Positions 46,900-56,324 of a stretch of DNA of 64,000 nt are shown here, piece by piece; within the stretch, counting starts at the first letter, position 1, and every line of letters starts with the position of its first letter. The translations under genes were made by a program, and so were the position numbers. Source of the DNA: Psychrobacter fozii (GTDB lineage Bacteria > Pseudomonadota > Gammaproteobacteria > Pseudomonadales > Moraxellaceae); the NCBI RefSeq assembly GCF_003217155.1, contig NZ_QJSU01000005.1:186001-250000 (forward strand), read 5' to 3'. A model generated the notes under the pieces. It did no database searches. It saw nothing but the letters and a program-made list of their open reading frames with translations, and was not told where the DNA came from.

Positions 46900-47631
46900 A
46901 TGATGAATCAAACCTTTGACCTTTGCATAGCAAACGAAACGATCGCAAGTGATGCACAACAACTTGGCGTAACTTTAGAGGATCTCAAGCGTATCTGTGT
47001 TCAGGTAAGTGCTAATATTGTTCAATACCCTGGAATATGTCTGCAGCTGACTTACCACATTACTTTGCCTAACCAAATGCTAGCAGATAAATTAAACTGG
47101 CCGATGTGGCAACCTGAACAGGTCGGATTTTCTGATTACTTATGGGAAGAGACCTGCCTTGAGTGCTTTATCACTGGTAGTGTTATCAACTCTCACGCTG
47201 TTACCGAGCATACAACATCTTATATTGAGATTAATGCCAATCCAGATGGTCGTTATGCACTCTATCAATTTGATAGTTACCGCAACCCTGCGACATTACC
47301 ACCGGCACCTTTGTACCAAGACGATGGACACACGCGTGCTTCTATTGAATGGACTAACAAGCCAAAGCAGCAAAGCACGTCCGTAAACATGGATTTACTC
47401 AGACAATTAAACACGCTAATTAAACCGAATAGTTACGAGCGAAGCTTCAACGTGCCACTGACTCAACTGTCTGACTCGCATCTGAAATATGCTATCAATA
47501 ACACTATCATTGAGCAAATACATCCATGCGTCATCTTGTGGTTGGACAAGACGCCTTTATACTTCGCAACCAGTCATGCCTCACCGCCTGATTTTCATAA
47601 TCACCAGTACTGGTCTAGATTTGAACTTTAG
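46900..47631 (+). CDS. DOMON-like domain protein
   Basis: 243 residues, no signal peptide. The pattern W..P......YLWEETCLECFI, then YIEINANPDGRYALYQFDSY and RNPATLPP matches the DOMON-like ligand-binding fold seen in a family of proteobacterial and cyanobacterial cytosolic proteins (LWExTCfExF, YxExNxSPxGxWaxYxFxxYR). DOMON domains bind haem or sugars; which applies here is unknown. Double Met start. The repeat copy E lies directly upstream and may influence expression. Confidence 0.78.
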   Translation: MMNQTFDLCIANETIASDAQQLGVTLEDLKRICVQVSANIVQYPGICLQLTYHITLPNQMLADKLNWPMWQPEQVGFSDYLWEETCLECFITGSVINSHAVTEHTTSYIEINANPDGRYALYQFDSYRNPATLPPAPLYQDDGHTRASIEWTNKPKQQSTSVNMDLLRQLNTLIKPNSYERSFNVPLTQLSDSHLKYAINNTIIEQIHPCVILWLDKTPLYFATSHASPPDFHNHQYWSRFEL

Positions 47632-47721
47632 CCATATCATATGGATGACATTGTTTAAACAGCCCTTCAAGTAGAAAAACCTATAAACATTACTCTCACT
47701 TAAACTTGATGTTTAAAATAT

Positions 47722-47761
47722 AAAAAAACCCAGCAATGTCATAAAGAACATTACTGAGTTT
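47722..47761 (-). terminator. Terminator after the CHAP-like gene
   Basis: AACCCAGCAATGT / AACATTACTGAGTT stem (G-U pairs allowed), T-run on the minus strand, 46 bases after the stop. Confidence 0.72.
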
Positions 47762-47806
47762 AGAGAAAACAGTTTGCTTAGCAGATGATTGCGTGTACTT
47801 AACTGA

Positions 47807-48535
47807 CTACTTATCAGCCATCGCAAGATAGATGCCACGGTCTGATGCATCATCAACATACTGCGAATCGCGCCATGTGGTATAGCTATAGTTACCACTA
47901 TATGGGCTGATGCTGTTTTGACGGAAATCAGATACCCAGTCATTGCCATCAAAGATCTGAATGTGACCATGTGGACGACTTGAAGTACGGTTATAAACCA
48001 CGACATCACCAACTTGTGGCTGCATATCATTACTGATTTTGGTAAAGCCTGCTTGAGCTAGTGTGCCACGAGAGGCATATTGATAAGCTGAAGGGTTCGG
48101 CGTAAATTCGTAACCAGCTGATTGTAGCGCTTTACGTACATAACGAGCACAGTAGCCAGAGCTTCTAGACAAAGCGACGCGTGATGCATTTGCTGCTGCA
48201 ATAGCAGGGGCAGAAAAACGATCTGGAATTGATTTTGCTTGTTGCTGACGCTGCTCATAAGATAGGCGGCTGGTTAGCGAGGCAAGCTGATATTCTTTTT
48301 GCTTAGCATGTGCGCTTAGATTATCAATGGCTTGGCTGATCTCATCGTTACTATATACATGAGCACCACTGTTCGTGCTATAGATATTACGACTAGAACC
48401 ATAGGTCGCAGAAGTAGAGATATTTGTGGTGGTATGACTCAAGGTATTATTTGGTTGAAAGGTTGTTTCGACAGCACCACTTGCCTGTGCTATACCCATT
48501 CCCAATACTGACAAAATTAATAAAGCTTGTTTCAT
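47807..48535 (-). CDS. Secreted CHAP-like amidase/endopeptidase
   Basis: 242 residues from ATG 48535 with AGGTAG upstream. A signal peptide (MKQALLILSVLGMGIAQASG) precedes a Ser/Thr-rich region and a short helical stretch. The C-terminal domain has SSGYCARYVRKALQSAGYEF with the nucleophile Cys, then QVGDVVVYNRTSSRPHGHIQ with the His, followed by strand-rich sequence: the Cys-His arrangement of CHAP/NlpC-P60 murein hydrolases. Probable periplasmic or secreted wall hydrolase. The low-complexity middle may be a linker. Confidence 0.82.
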   Translation of the reverse strand: MKQALLILSVLGMGIAQASGAVETTFQPNNTLSHTTTNISTSATYGSSRNIYSTNSGAHVYSNDEISQAIDNLSAHAKQKEYQLASLTSRLSYEQRQQQAKSIPDRFSAPAIAAANASRVALSRSSGYCARYVRKALQSAGYEFTPNPSAYQYASRGTLAQAGFTKISNDMQPQVGDVVVYNRTSSRPHGHIQIFDGNDWVSDFRQNSISPYSGNYSYTTWRDSQYVDDASDRGIYLAMADK

Positions 48536-48784
48536 AAATTTACTACCTATTGTTAATGCAAGACAGCTCGTCATCCTTGACGAAGCATCAATTAATTTAG
48601 TGGACATTATCATTAAACAAACATGATAAAATCCTTATGACAACAGCCTGCTCTTTCTTCTGTAGTGACTAATGCTGCTATCAGCATTCATTTAGTCAAC
48701 TCTCATGTAAATCGTTTGCCATATATCGCTTTAGCATGTCTGTTATGAATATCGATTTTGTCACCTATTAGATGAGTCATTACG

Positions 48785-49300
48785 ATGTCAAAAAAACAGC
48801 CCAACCGGCTTGCCCAACTTATTGATCATCAAGCTTTTGCTGGTAGCGCACTACCCCAAACACTTGCTGACAACATGAGACTATATATAGAAACGACCAA
48901 TGAGGTAAAAGAGCTATTGGTAGACTGTCTACCTGAGGAAATCCTCAATACCTGTTGGGTCGTAGGCTTTACTTCTGAGCAACTAATTCTTAGCGTTGGC
49001 TCGATGACTGCTGCTAATCACATACGGTATTTGCAAAGTTCTTATTTGCAGGTACTGACAGAGCAGTCCATTACATTTAAACAACTCAAGCAAATCCGCG
49101 TCGTAGTAGCTAGCAAATCGGCTGATAATTATTCATCTAAACAATCGTCAACATCATCTGCAGTCTTGTCAAAGACTCAGAAAGCCAATGAAAATCAGGC
49201 CCTTAGCCAAAACATAAAGCGGACTATATCACAGGCTGCAGAGCATGTCACCACTGATGAAAAACTCAAAAAAGCACTTTTGCGCTTGATAAATTCTTAA
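48785..49300 (+). CDS. DciA-like (DUF721) protein
   Basis: 171 residues. The N-terminal two-thirds has the DUF721/DciA layout: a basic start (KKQPNRLAQLID), then LPEEILNTCWVVGFTSEQLI, LSVGSMTAANHIRYLQ, and a beta-strand end (IRVVVAS). In bacteria without DnaC, DciA assists DnaB loading. The C-terminal 60 residues are Ser/Lys-rich and probably disordered with a terminal helix. It is convergent with lpxC; this neighbourhood is common for DUF721 genes in Pseudomonadales. The 297-base gap to lpxC holds only a short palindrome (ATTCATAATATGAAT). Confidence 0.75.
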   Translation: MSKKQPNRLAQLIDHQAFAGSALPQTLADNMRLYIETTNEVKELLVDCLPEEILNTCWVVGFTSEQLILSVGSMTAANHIRYLQSSYLQVLTEQSITFKQLKQIRVVVASKSADNYSSKQSSTSSAVLSKTQKANENQALSQNIKRTISQAAEHVTTDEKLKKALLRLINS

Positions 49301-49597
49301 AAAACTGACCCTAACATGTAAAGTTATGTAAACAAAAACGTAAAAACTGGCCAACAACGCTGAGATTTTGTAATGAAGCCAACAAAAAAAATCATCTACT
49401 AGCGCTATTCATAATATGAATATCACCGACAGATGATTGGAAAACTACCTACAGCTTTTGTATTCTCTACTCTAAAGAGAAATTATCAAAATAATCGCGA
49501 CCCTATATTTAAATTATAGAATATTATAGGAATGTAATTATCGTAGAGCTATGTAATATTGCGTCAATGTTTCGATACTTCGTGTATATCCCTCTCT

Positions 49598-50515
49598 TCA
49601 CCCTTCAACAGCCATCCCTTTCAGAGGAAGATACTCGATAGGACAGGTTACATTGTCATCAAAAGTTACAATTTCAAAGTTATCATGATCAGATAGTATT
49701 TCACGCACTAACAAGTTATTTAATGCATGACCAGACTTATAAGCGTTAAAACGACCTAAAATTGGATAACCAATCAGATATAGATCACCTAGCGCATCTA
49801 AAATTTTATGACGAACAAACTCATCATTGAAACGTAAGCCTTCTTCGTTAAGAATATTGGCTTCATCTATGACGATAGCATTGTCCATACTGCCACCTAA
49901 CGCCAAATTATTCTGGCGTAATGCCTCAATATCACGTAAAAATCCAAAAGTACGTGCTGAGCTCAACTGTTCAATGAAATTTTGCGTTGAAAACTGCAGT
50001 TGTGCATGCTGAAAATTCTTATCAATAGCAGGGTGATCAAAATCAATTTCGAAATTTAATTCAAACCCTTCATACGGGCGCAGCTCTGCCCATTTATCGT
50101 CGACTTTTACACGTACTGGTCTTGTTATCTTAATAAACTTTTTCAAAGCGTCTTGTTCACAAAACCCTGCATCAAGTAGCAATGCAACAAAAGGTGCAGC
50201 ACTACCGTCCATAATCGGAATCTCTGAAGCAGAGACACGGATTAAAAGGTTGTCTACACCAAGTCCAGCAATTGCACTCAATAGATGCTCAACTGTACCC
50301 ACTCGTGTGCCACCGAATACTAGGTTTGATGACATCATGGTGTCTTGTACTAAAAAGGCACTGGCTGGAATTGGCTGACTGCCTTCGATATCAGAGCGCT
50401 CGAAAACAATACCTGTATTTACAGGTTGCGGATGAAATTCTAAGTCAACAGGCTGACCACTATGAAGACCAGTACCTGTAATAGCTATCGCAGTTTTTAT
50501 GGTTCTTTGGTTCAT
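49598..50515 (-). CDS. lpxC: UDP-3-O-acyl-N-acetylglucosamine deacetylase LpxC
   Basis: 305 residues from ATG 50515 (MNQRTIKTAIAITGTGLHSG), with GAGAAG upstream; the longer frame adds 15 unrelated residues. Zn-dependent committed step of lipid A synthesis. Zinc ligands lie in VEHLLSAIAGLGVDN and HKILDALGDLYLIG, and the ISSxRTFGFLRD motif reads LSSARTFGFLRDIE. Last gene of the division cluster. FtsH, which degrades LpxC in E. coli, is also encoded in this window. Confidence 0.97.
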   Translation of the reverse strand: MNQRTIKTAIAITGTGLHSGQPVDLEFHPQPVNTGIVFERSDIEGSQPIPASAFLVQDTMMSSNLVFGGTRVGTVEHLLSAIAGLGVDNLLIRVSASEIPIMDGSAAPFVALLLDAGFCEQDALKKFIKITRPVRVKVDDKWAELRPYEGFELNFEIDFDHPAIDKNFQHAQLQFSTQNFIEQLSSARTFGFLRDIEALRQNNLALGGSMDNAIVIDEANILNEEGLRFNDEFVRHKILDALGDLYLIGYPILGRFNAYKSGHALNNLLVREILSDHDNFEIVTFDDNVTCPIEYLPLKGMAVEG

Positions 50516-50688
50516 GACTGTCTTCTCACATATTTTGTTACAATTGCCATAGTGTACCATTACAGGCCCCTAGTTCGCCACAGTTAAAACTCGCTATTTT
50601 CCTTATCTCCTTGATTGATAACACTTATCGCACCAAACCGAAACTATTTCTATGCTCTATTGACATAACTATCTCTGTATAAATAGCT

Positions 50689-50795
50689 ATAGTCAATCCT
50701 CTATAAAAGAGTTACAGCGTTAACCTCGCTTGAAGTATCACATATACATCTGCACTCGGTTGCCTTGTATCTTTTTTAAACTGAATCAACTATAT
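50689..50795 (-). repeat. Dispersed 107-108-bp element, copy F (reverse orientation)
   Basis: TATAGTCAATCCTCTATAAA left, GAATCAACTATA right, core TAACCTCGCTTGAAGTATCA and CACTCGGTTGCCTTGTATCT. It lies between the ftsZ terminator and lpxC, hence in the lpxC promoter region; nothing else is evident in 50516-50933. Confidence 0.88.
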
Positions 50796-50933
50796 ATTGA
50801 AGTCTATATTTATTATCAAAAAATGTCTCATACTACTATTTATTAATGATTAGCTATCCACAAAGCGCTATTCCTATCGATAGAAACTATAGAATAACCT
50901 CTTTGCAAACAGACATACTTTATCTACGGCCAC

Positions 50934-50966
50934 AAAAAAGCCAGCGATTTAACGCTGGCTTTTTTA
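50934..50966 (-). terminator. ftsZ terminator
   Basis: AAAAAAGCCAGCG ATTTAA CGCTGGCTTTTTT, a perfect stem 26 bases after the ftsZ stop. It implies lpxC is at least partly transcribed on its own. Confidence 0.9.
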
Positions 50967-50991
50967 CTCTATTTAAAAACATCTCAAAATA

Positions 50992-52197
50992 TTATTTATT
51001 TTGTTGGCGTTTTAGATAGTCTTGAATACTGTTGGTTTTGGTCTTAGCTTGTTCTTGAGGCGCGTTAGAACGTACAGTAGCAGAGGTATCTTGATACATT
51101 TGAGCTTGTGACTGCTTTTGGCTGTTCAAAGCACTGGTATGTACATTAGGATCAACAGGCTGAGTGCTGTTCACAGAAGGTACTGGCTGCTCCACTACTT
51201 CAGGTTCTTGGCCAGCATTTTCATCTAAAGTCAGACCCGTTGCAATGACTGTCACATGCAAGTCATCACCCATTTTTTCATCGATAACTGAACCATAGAA
51301 AATATGAGCATCATCAATATCAGTGATTTCTTCAACGATGACACTGATCTTGCTCATCTCATCTAATGATAGTGATTCAGAAGAAATCACGTTGACCAGT
51401 AGACCTTTAGCATTCTCTAAGCGTAAATCATCAAGTAATGGAGATCTGATGGCTTTTTCAGTCGCTTGACGTGCACGATCATCACCACTTGCACGGCCAA
51501 TACCCATCATCGCATGACCTTTAGCAGTCATAGCAGTACGGATATCGTTGAAATCGATATTGATCATACCTTCGCTAGCGATGGTTTCAGCAATACCTTG
51601 AACCGCATGCAATAATACATCATCTGCTTTTTTGAAAGCATCTTGCATAGAGATATTACCGTAGACACTCATCAACTTGTCGTTTGGAATAGTGATGATA
51701 GAGTCAACGAAATTGGTTAGCTGCTCAATACCGGCTTTAGCCGCTTTAATACGTTTACCACCTTCAAATTTGAATGGCGTGGTCACTACTGCAACTGTTA
51801 ACACTTCCATTTCTTTAGCAATACGAGCAACCACCGGTGCTGCACCAGTACCTGTACCGCCACCCATACCAGCAGTAATAAATACCATATCTGCATGTTC
51901 AAGTAACGCACGGATAGCTTCTTCTTCGCTTTCTGCTGCTTCACGTCCAACTTCTGGATTGGCACCAGCACCTAGACCACGGTTCGTCTTTGCACCCAAT
52001 TGTAGTTTATGCGGCGCTGTTAGACGATCAAGTGCTTGTTTATCCGTATTAGCACAAACAAATGTCACACCTCTAATCCCTTGCTGTACCATATGTTCAA
52101 CTGCATTACCGCCGCCGCCGCCCACACCGAATACAGTGAAGCTCGCTTGGCCGTTGTTTTGAAGCTGGTTATCATCTGGCATGGTGTATTTTGACAT
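50992..52197 (-). CDS. ftsZ: Cell division protein FtsZ
   Basis: 401 residues from ATG 52197, preceded by CTGGAGA; the frame is open 25 residues further without homology. Tubulin-like GTPase that forms the Z ring. FGVGGGGGNAVEHM and the tubulin signature GGGTGTGAAP (112-121) are intact, as are the T7 loop NIDFNDIRT and the C-terminal peptide (SIQDYLKRQQNK) that binds FtsA/ZipA. A Gln/Ser-rich linker joins core and tail. Follows ftsA by 249 bases. Confidence 0.97.
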   Translation of the reverse strand: MSKYTMPDDNQLQNNGQASFTVFGVGGGGGNAVEHMVQQGIRGVTFVCANTDKQALDRLTAPHKLQLGAKTNRGLGAGANPEVGREAAESEEEAIRALLEHADMVFITAGMGGGTGTGAAPVVARIAKEMEVLTVAVVTTPFKFEGGKRIKAAKAGIEQLTNFVDSIITIPNDKLMSVYGNISMQDAFKKADDVLLHAVQGIAETIASEGMINIDFNDIRTAMTAKGHAMMGIGRASGDDRARQATEKAIRSPLLDDLRLENAKGLLVNVISSESLSLDEMSKISVIVEEITDIDDAHIFYGSVIDEKMGDDLHVTVIATGLTLDENAGQEPEVVEQPVPSVNSTQPVDPNVHTSALNSQKQSQAQMYQDTSATVRSNAPQEQAKTKTNSIQDYLKRQQNK

Positions 52198-52446
52198 AAA
52201 AAGGATTCTCCAGTTGCAGATAGCGTGATGATTGATACGTGGTAACGCACTCATATGGCGCACTATCGACATACTATATATAAATGTATTTAAATAAAAT
52301 AGGGTTATGGCTTAAATCTTTCAGCATAGATAACAATAGGTCATCATCGCAAAGGGTATTACTTTTTATATTACTTCGTTTTCTGCTTGAATAATTTAGG
52401 TAAACTCTACAAGAATATTAGCATTCTCAATATTTTACCAAAAAAT

Positions 52447-53739
52447 CTACAATATCTTTTTCAGTACACTAGCAAAACGTTGCCCTGCACTTTGAAAAAC
52501 ACCAGTGACTCGATTCTTTTGAATCGCTTCAGGCTCACTCTTTTCGCTACGACGGAACTGTTCGCTCTGACTGTAAAGTAGCGTACCAAATGCTGTCTGG
52601 TAAGCACGATCATTTACCTGAATATTCAGCTGCTTGAACGATTCATCATTATCAAAATGATTATAAGCACTGATAGCAGGATGTATATTGGTCAGCACCA
52701 CCGGCATTTTTAGCAATTTTTTGGCAAAAGGTATCATACCTTTAACCGCGCTGCCACCACCAGTGAGAACGATGCCTTTGTCTATATAACCAATCAAATC
52801 TGCGTCATGTAATTGACGAGCCACTTCCGTAAATATCTGGACATAGCGAGCTTCGATAATACGGGCTAGATTATAAATGCCGATATTAATTTCATCGCCT
52901 GTCCCTTGCGGCTTAAAGATAAAGAAAGAGCTAGGATCAACACTATTAACATCAACAGTACCGTGAGTCTTTTTGAGCTTTTCAGCTTCAATCATTGATA
53001 TGCCAAAGTCAGCTGAGATATCCATCGTGACTTCATGGCTTCCCGTTGCGATACAATGGGTAAATATCAATTTGTTTTCTTTATAAACACAAATACTGGT
53101 GGTACTCGCACCAATATCTACCAAGCACACCCCTTGTTGACGCTCATCACTCATCAAGCTATATTCAGCACTGGTCACCGCATCGAAGACAATATGGTCA
53201 ATACCAACGTCACAGCTTTGCAGTAATTTTTGGATATTTTGGCGGCTAGACACTGGCATCATCATCATGTGATACATCACGGAGATATTATGCGCCATTG
53301 TTTCGATAGCATCATCAACCATAAAGTCTTGATCATTGACGTAAATACCTTGCTGACAGCAGTGCATCAAGTAATAGTCCGGTGGCAAATCGCGTGACTT
53401 GGCATTAGATAGTGCTTGTACCATATCTTTGGCACGTACAGCATCCTCTTCCACTTGCACATCACCTGTACTGTTTTTGCTAGACAGTTCAGGCGTTGCC
53501 AACGTCAACCACACACTATGCACACGGCAATTGGCAGTATCTTCTGCTTCTTGAATAGCTTGCTTGATAGCACCTTGCAGACGCTCACGATGCTTTATTT
53601 GACCTTGATAAAAATCGCTATTTTTAACTTGCCCAACGCCCAAGATGCGAATGTCTTTTGCAGAGACAACATTGCCAATGACGACATAAACTGCCGTGGC
53701 ACTTAAATGGACAACAACCAGATTTTCAGTATTTTTCAT
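52447..53739 (-). CDS. ftsA: Cell division protein FtsA
   Basis: 430 residues from ATG 53739 (MKNTENLVVVHLSATAVYVV); the ATG at 53787 adds 16 residues. Neither has a clear ribosome site. Actin-fold membrane tether of the Z ring. Its opening strand is VVVHLSATAVYVVIG rather than the usual VGLDIGTSKV, so phosphate-1 lacks the typical DxG Asp. Phosphate-2 (GVCLVDIGASTTSICVY), adenosine motif (GIVLTGGGSAVKGM) and a C-terminal amphipathic helix (GQRFASVLKKIL) are present. Confidence 0.93.
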   Translation of the reverse strand: MKNTENLVVVHLSATAVYVVIGNVVSAKDIRILGVGQVKNSDFYQGQIKHRERLQGAIKQAIQEAEDTANCRVHSVWLTLATPELSSKNSTGDVQVEEDAVRAKDMVQALSNAKSRDLPPDYYLMHCCQQGIYVNDQDFMVDDAIETMAHNISVMYHMMMMPVSSRQNIQKLLQSCDVGIDHIVFDAVTSAEYSLMSDERQQGVCLVDIGASTTSICVYKENKLIFTHCIATGSHEVTMDISADFGISMIEAEKLKKTHGTVDVNSVDPSSFFIFKPQGTGDEINIGIYNLARIIEARYVQIFTEVARQLHDADLIGYIDKGIVLTGGGSAVKGMIPFAKKLLKMPVVLTNIHPAISAYNHFDNDESFKQLNIQVNDRAYQTAFGTLLYSQSEQFRRSEKSEPEAIQKNRVTGVFQSAGQRFASVLKKIL

Positions 53740-53917
53740 GGTACCAGACAAATTATCGCTAAACAGGAGACCAAATGACGTCTCCATTAGATCATTAAAA
53801 AATCGCTATCAATACACTAAAAAATTGTGTACTCAATGCTAAATACTATTAAAACCGTTCGAACAAAACAGTTCATACTAAAAGCCAAAATATTAACCAG
53901 TTTTTGCTTCTGTCTAT

Positions 53918-54718
53918 CTATGATGATGGTGCTTCATCATTCTTTGGCTGTACCATATCTCCAGAAATGGTAAAGCCATTTTTATAACGCAAATCTACCG
54001 ATTGTATCTGGTCTCGACGATCACTTAGTTGATTACCAAGCAGTTGACTCAGATTCAGTAGCTTTTGCGCAGTATTTTCGTTATCAACGATGACGCGTAA
54101 TCCATTATTAAAGCGAATCAACCATGTCATTCTTGGTGACAAAATAATATCTTCAACCTGTATACCTAATGGTGCGTACCAATCGTTGACTTGCTGCATC
54201 TGTTGCATGATAACGGGTGCTTGAGTTATCTCACCTTGCAAAGTAGCAAATTTTTCTTGCGTCAGATCTTTAGTATCAGCAGGAACAAAAACCGTACCTT
54301 TTGCATCAACCAAACGTTCTGTCCCAAAATTGGCAACGGCCTGTTTAGGTAGTGCAGTCACCACAATGCCACGCTGCCAATCACGAGAAACACTTACTTG
54401 ATCCACCCAAGCCAGACCTATCGTAATATCTCTTAACGCTTGCAAATCAGAGGTAAAAAAACTGCTTACCTTCTGCTGATCCATGACTTGTTGCAATGAC
54501 TGATATTGAACGCCTGTCAAACCTTGATGATTGACATGGATAGCAGCTGGCGGCGCATCACGCAGAGCCTTGCCACCCATAATCAATATCAGTACTAGCA
54601 ACCCCAATACCATTGCCATAAACAAGTATTTGACTGAATTTGGTACTTGGAGCTTAGATTTTGGGCGACGGGCTGTATCACTCATCAAGTCAGTTACCTC
54701 GTTGACAGTTTGAGCCAT
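53918..54718 (-). CDS. ftsQ: Cell division protein FtsQ
   Basis: 266 residues. Short basic cytoplasmic part, one TM helix (YLFMAMVLGLLVLILIMG, about 29-46), then a POTRA domain (AAIHVNHQGLTGVQYQSLQQ ... GLAWVDQVSVSRDWQRGIVV) and the FtsQ beta domain (LPKQAVANFGTERLVDAKGT, LDRR-like LSDRRDQIQSVDLRYKNG). It links FtsBL to the divisome. Placed between ddl and ftsA as usual. Confidence 0.95.
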   Translation of the reverse strand: MAQTVNEVTDLMSDTARRPKSKLQVPNSVKYLFMAMVLGLLVLILIMGGKALRDAPPAAIHVNHQGLTGVQYQSLQQVMDQQKVSSFFTSDLQALRDITIGLAWVDQVSVSRDWQRGIVVTALPKQAVANFGTERLVDAKGTVFVPADTKDLTQEKFATLQGEITQAPVIMQQMQQVNDWYAPLGIQVEDIILSPRMTWLIRFNNGLRVIVDNENTAQKLLNLSQLLGNQLSDRRDQIQSVDLRYKNGFTISGDMVQPKNDEAPSS

Positions 54719-55205
54719 AACGACCTGTGTCCCTATATTTGCATAAAACGGCTTATGCTATTCATTGATGTCAGTCCACATATATTATGCAGAGGTCTAT
54801 TAAGTCGATATATTATCAAAGTCTTTGGCTAAAACAATTTATATGATGCTATTACGCTTATTCAAACGTAACATTTTTCTTAGTTCATAGATAACTTATG
54901 GTTTTTTCTTATAAAAACTTAAACATCATCAAGATATAACCACAATATGTAATATTAACGTATTTCATAGTTAAACAATAGCCTAACCCTTACTGGCAAC
55001 AGCGAATTTACACAAGTTTACATGAAGTTGTGATATAGCATCTCTAGTGATACATTAATTCGATTTTTCAAGAGAACTTATTCATTTTGAGTAAGAAGCG
55101 ACCAACGTTACTGATGACGTTTTCAATTCACTCACGCAGCTCACTTTCTGAATGAAGCTGCTTGAATGAAGCTACTTGAACTAATACAGCAGTACTTAAA
55201 ACTAA
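54719..55205. other. Spacer ftsQ / ddl
   Basis: 487 AT-rich bases where most gammaproteobacteria have ddl and ftsQ nearly touching. It holds one short tandem duplication (TGAATGAAGCTGCT then TGAATGAAGCTACT, about 55149-55176), no terminator-like hairpin and no repeat-family copy. A promoter for ftsQAZ may be here. Confidence 0.5.
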
Positions 55206-56297
55206 CTAAACTGTCTGCGCCAAAATATGCCAGCACAGCGTATCAAAATCCATGCCTCGAGCCTTGGCTGCCATCGGGACCAAGCTATGACTGGTCATAC
55301 CCGGTACAGTATTGATTTCCAGCAACCAGAAATTGCCTGCTTCATCTTGCATGGCATCGATACGTCCCCAACCTTTTGCATCAACAGCACGGAATGCTGC
55401 AAGACTCAAATCCTGTAAGTGCTTTTCATCAGCATCACTCAAGCCACACGGAATATAGTAGCTAGTATCATTACGATTGTACTTGGCTTCAAAATCATAG
55501 AAGTTGGTGATATCTGCAGGCTCAAGACGAATGACCGGATAAGCCTCGTCATCGATAATAACAATCGTAAACTCGCGACCAGTAATCCAGCGCTCCGCCA
55601 TCACCGCATCACCACACTGTACCGCTGTCGCATAGGCAGCTGGAAGCTCATCAAGATTGTTGACCTTCGTCATGCCAATACTTGAGCCTTCATGGACAGG
55701 TTTGATGATAAGTGGCAAACCTAACATGTTGACCACTTGCTGCCAGTCGGTATCTGCGGTCAATAGTGAAAACGGGGCTGTCGCCACACCGCAGCCTTGC
55801 CACAATTGCTTAGTGCGCACTTTGTCCATGCCCAGTGCCGATGCCAAAATGCCTGAGCCTGTCTGCGGAATATCAAACCACTGCAACACGCCTTGTAGCA
55901 AGCCATCTTCGCCGCCGCGACCATGCAGCACATTGAACACGCGATCATACGCGCGTAGCTCAGTGATGTCTTGATGCTTAGGATCGAAATGAGTGGCATC
56001 AACGCCTTGGTTTTGGAGTGCTTGCAATACAGCCGCGCCACTGTCTAAAGATACGCTACGCTCGTTACTACTGCCACCATAGACGACAGCAACTTTACCA
56101 AACTCACTGGCATCTTTTACTTTGCTAGGAGCCACATTTGATGATACTTCTTGGTCTGACTGGTTATTTTCCATACTGTTTTTCTCTGCTTGTGCAACTG
56201 CTGCTAGGGCTGGCTCTGGATTAATAATAGCTGTCTTATCCTCAGCGGCATCCATGGCTGTATTTTTTGCATGTTTTTGATCATTGTTCGTCGTCAT
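55206..56297 (-). CDS. ddl: D-alanine--D-alanine ligase with N-terminal extension
   Basis: 363 residues. The ATP-grasp ligase proper begins near residue 66 (FGKVAVVYGGSSNERSVSLD) and has LIIKPVHEGSSIGMTKV, EFTIVII and WLLEINTVPGMTSHSLVPMA, all standard for DdlB. It makes the D-Ala-D-Ala dipeptide used by MurF. The first 65 residues are an Ala/Glu/Asn-rich acidic tail absent in E. coli DdlB. AGGAG lies eight bases before the ATG at 56297, so the extension appears to be translated. 27 bases after murC. Confidence 0.96.
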   Translation of the reverse strand: MTTNNDQKHAKNTAMDAAEDKTAIINPEPALAAVAQAEKNSMENNQSDQEVSSNVAPSKVKDASEFGKVAVVYGGSSNERSVSLDSGAAVLQALQNQGVDATHFDPKHQDITELRAYDRVFNVLHGRGGEDGLLQGVLQWFDIPQTGSGILASALGMDKVRTKQLWQGCGVATAPFSLLTADTDWQQVVNMLGLPLIIKPVHEGSSIGMTKVNNLDELPAAYATAVQCGDAVMAERWITGREFTIVIIDDEAYPVIRLEPADITNFYDFEAKYNRNDTSYYIPCGLSDADEKHLQDLSLAAFRAVDAKGWGRIDAMQDEAGNFWLLEINTVPGMTSHSLVPMAAKARGMDFDTLCWHILAQTV

Positions 56298-56324
56298 GAG
56301 GATAACTCCTAGAGTTCTTTTAGC

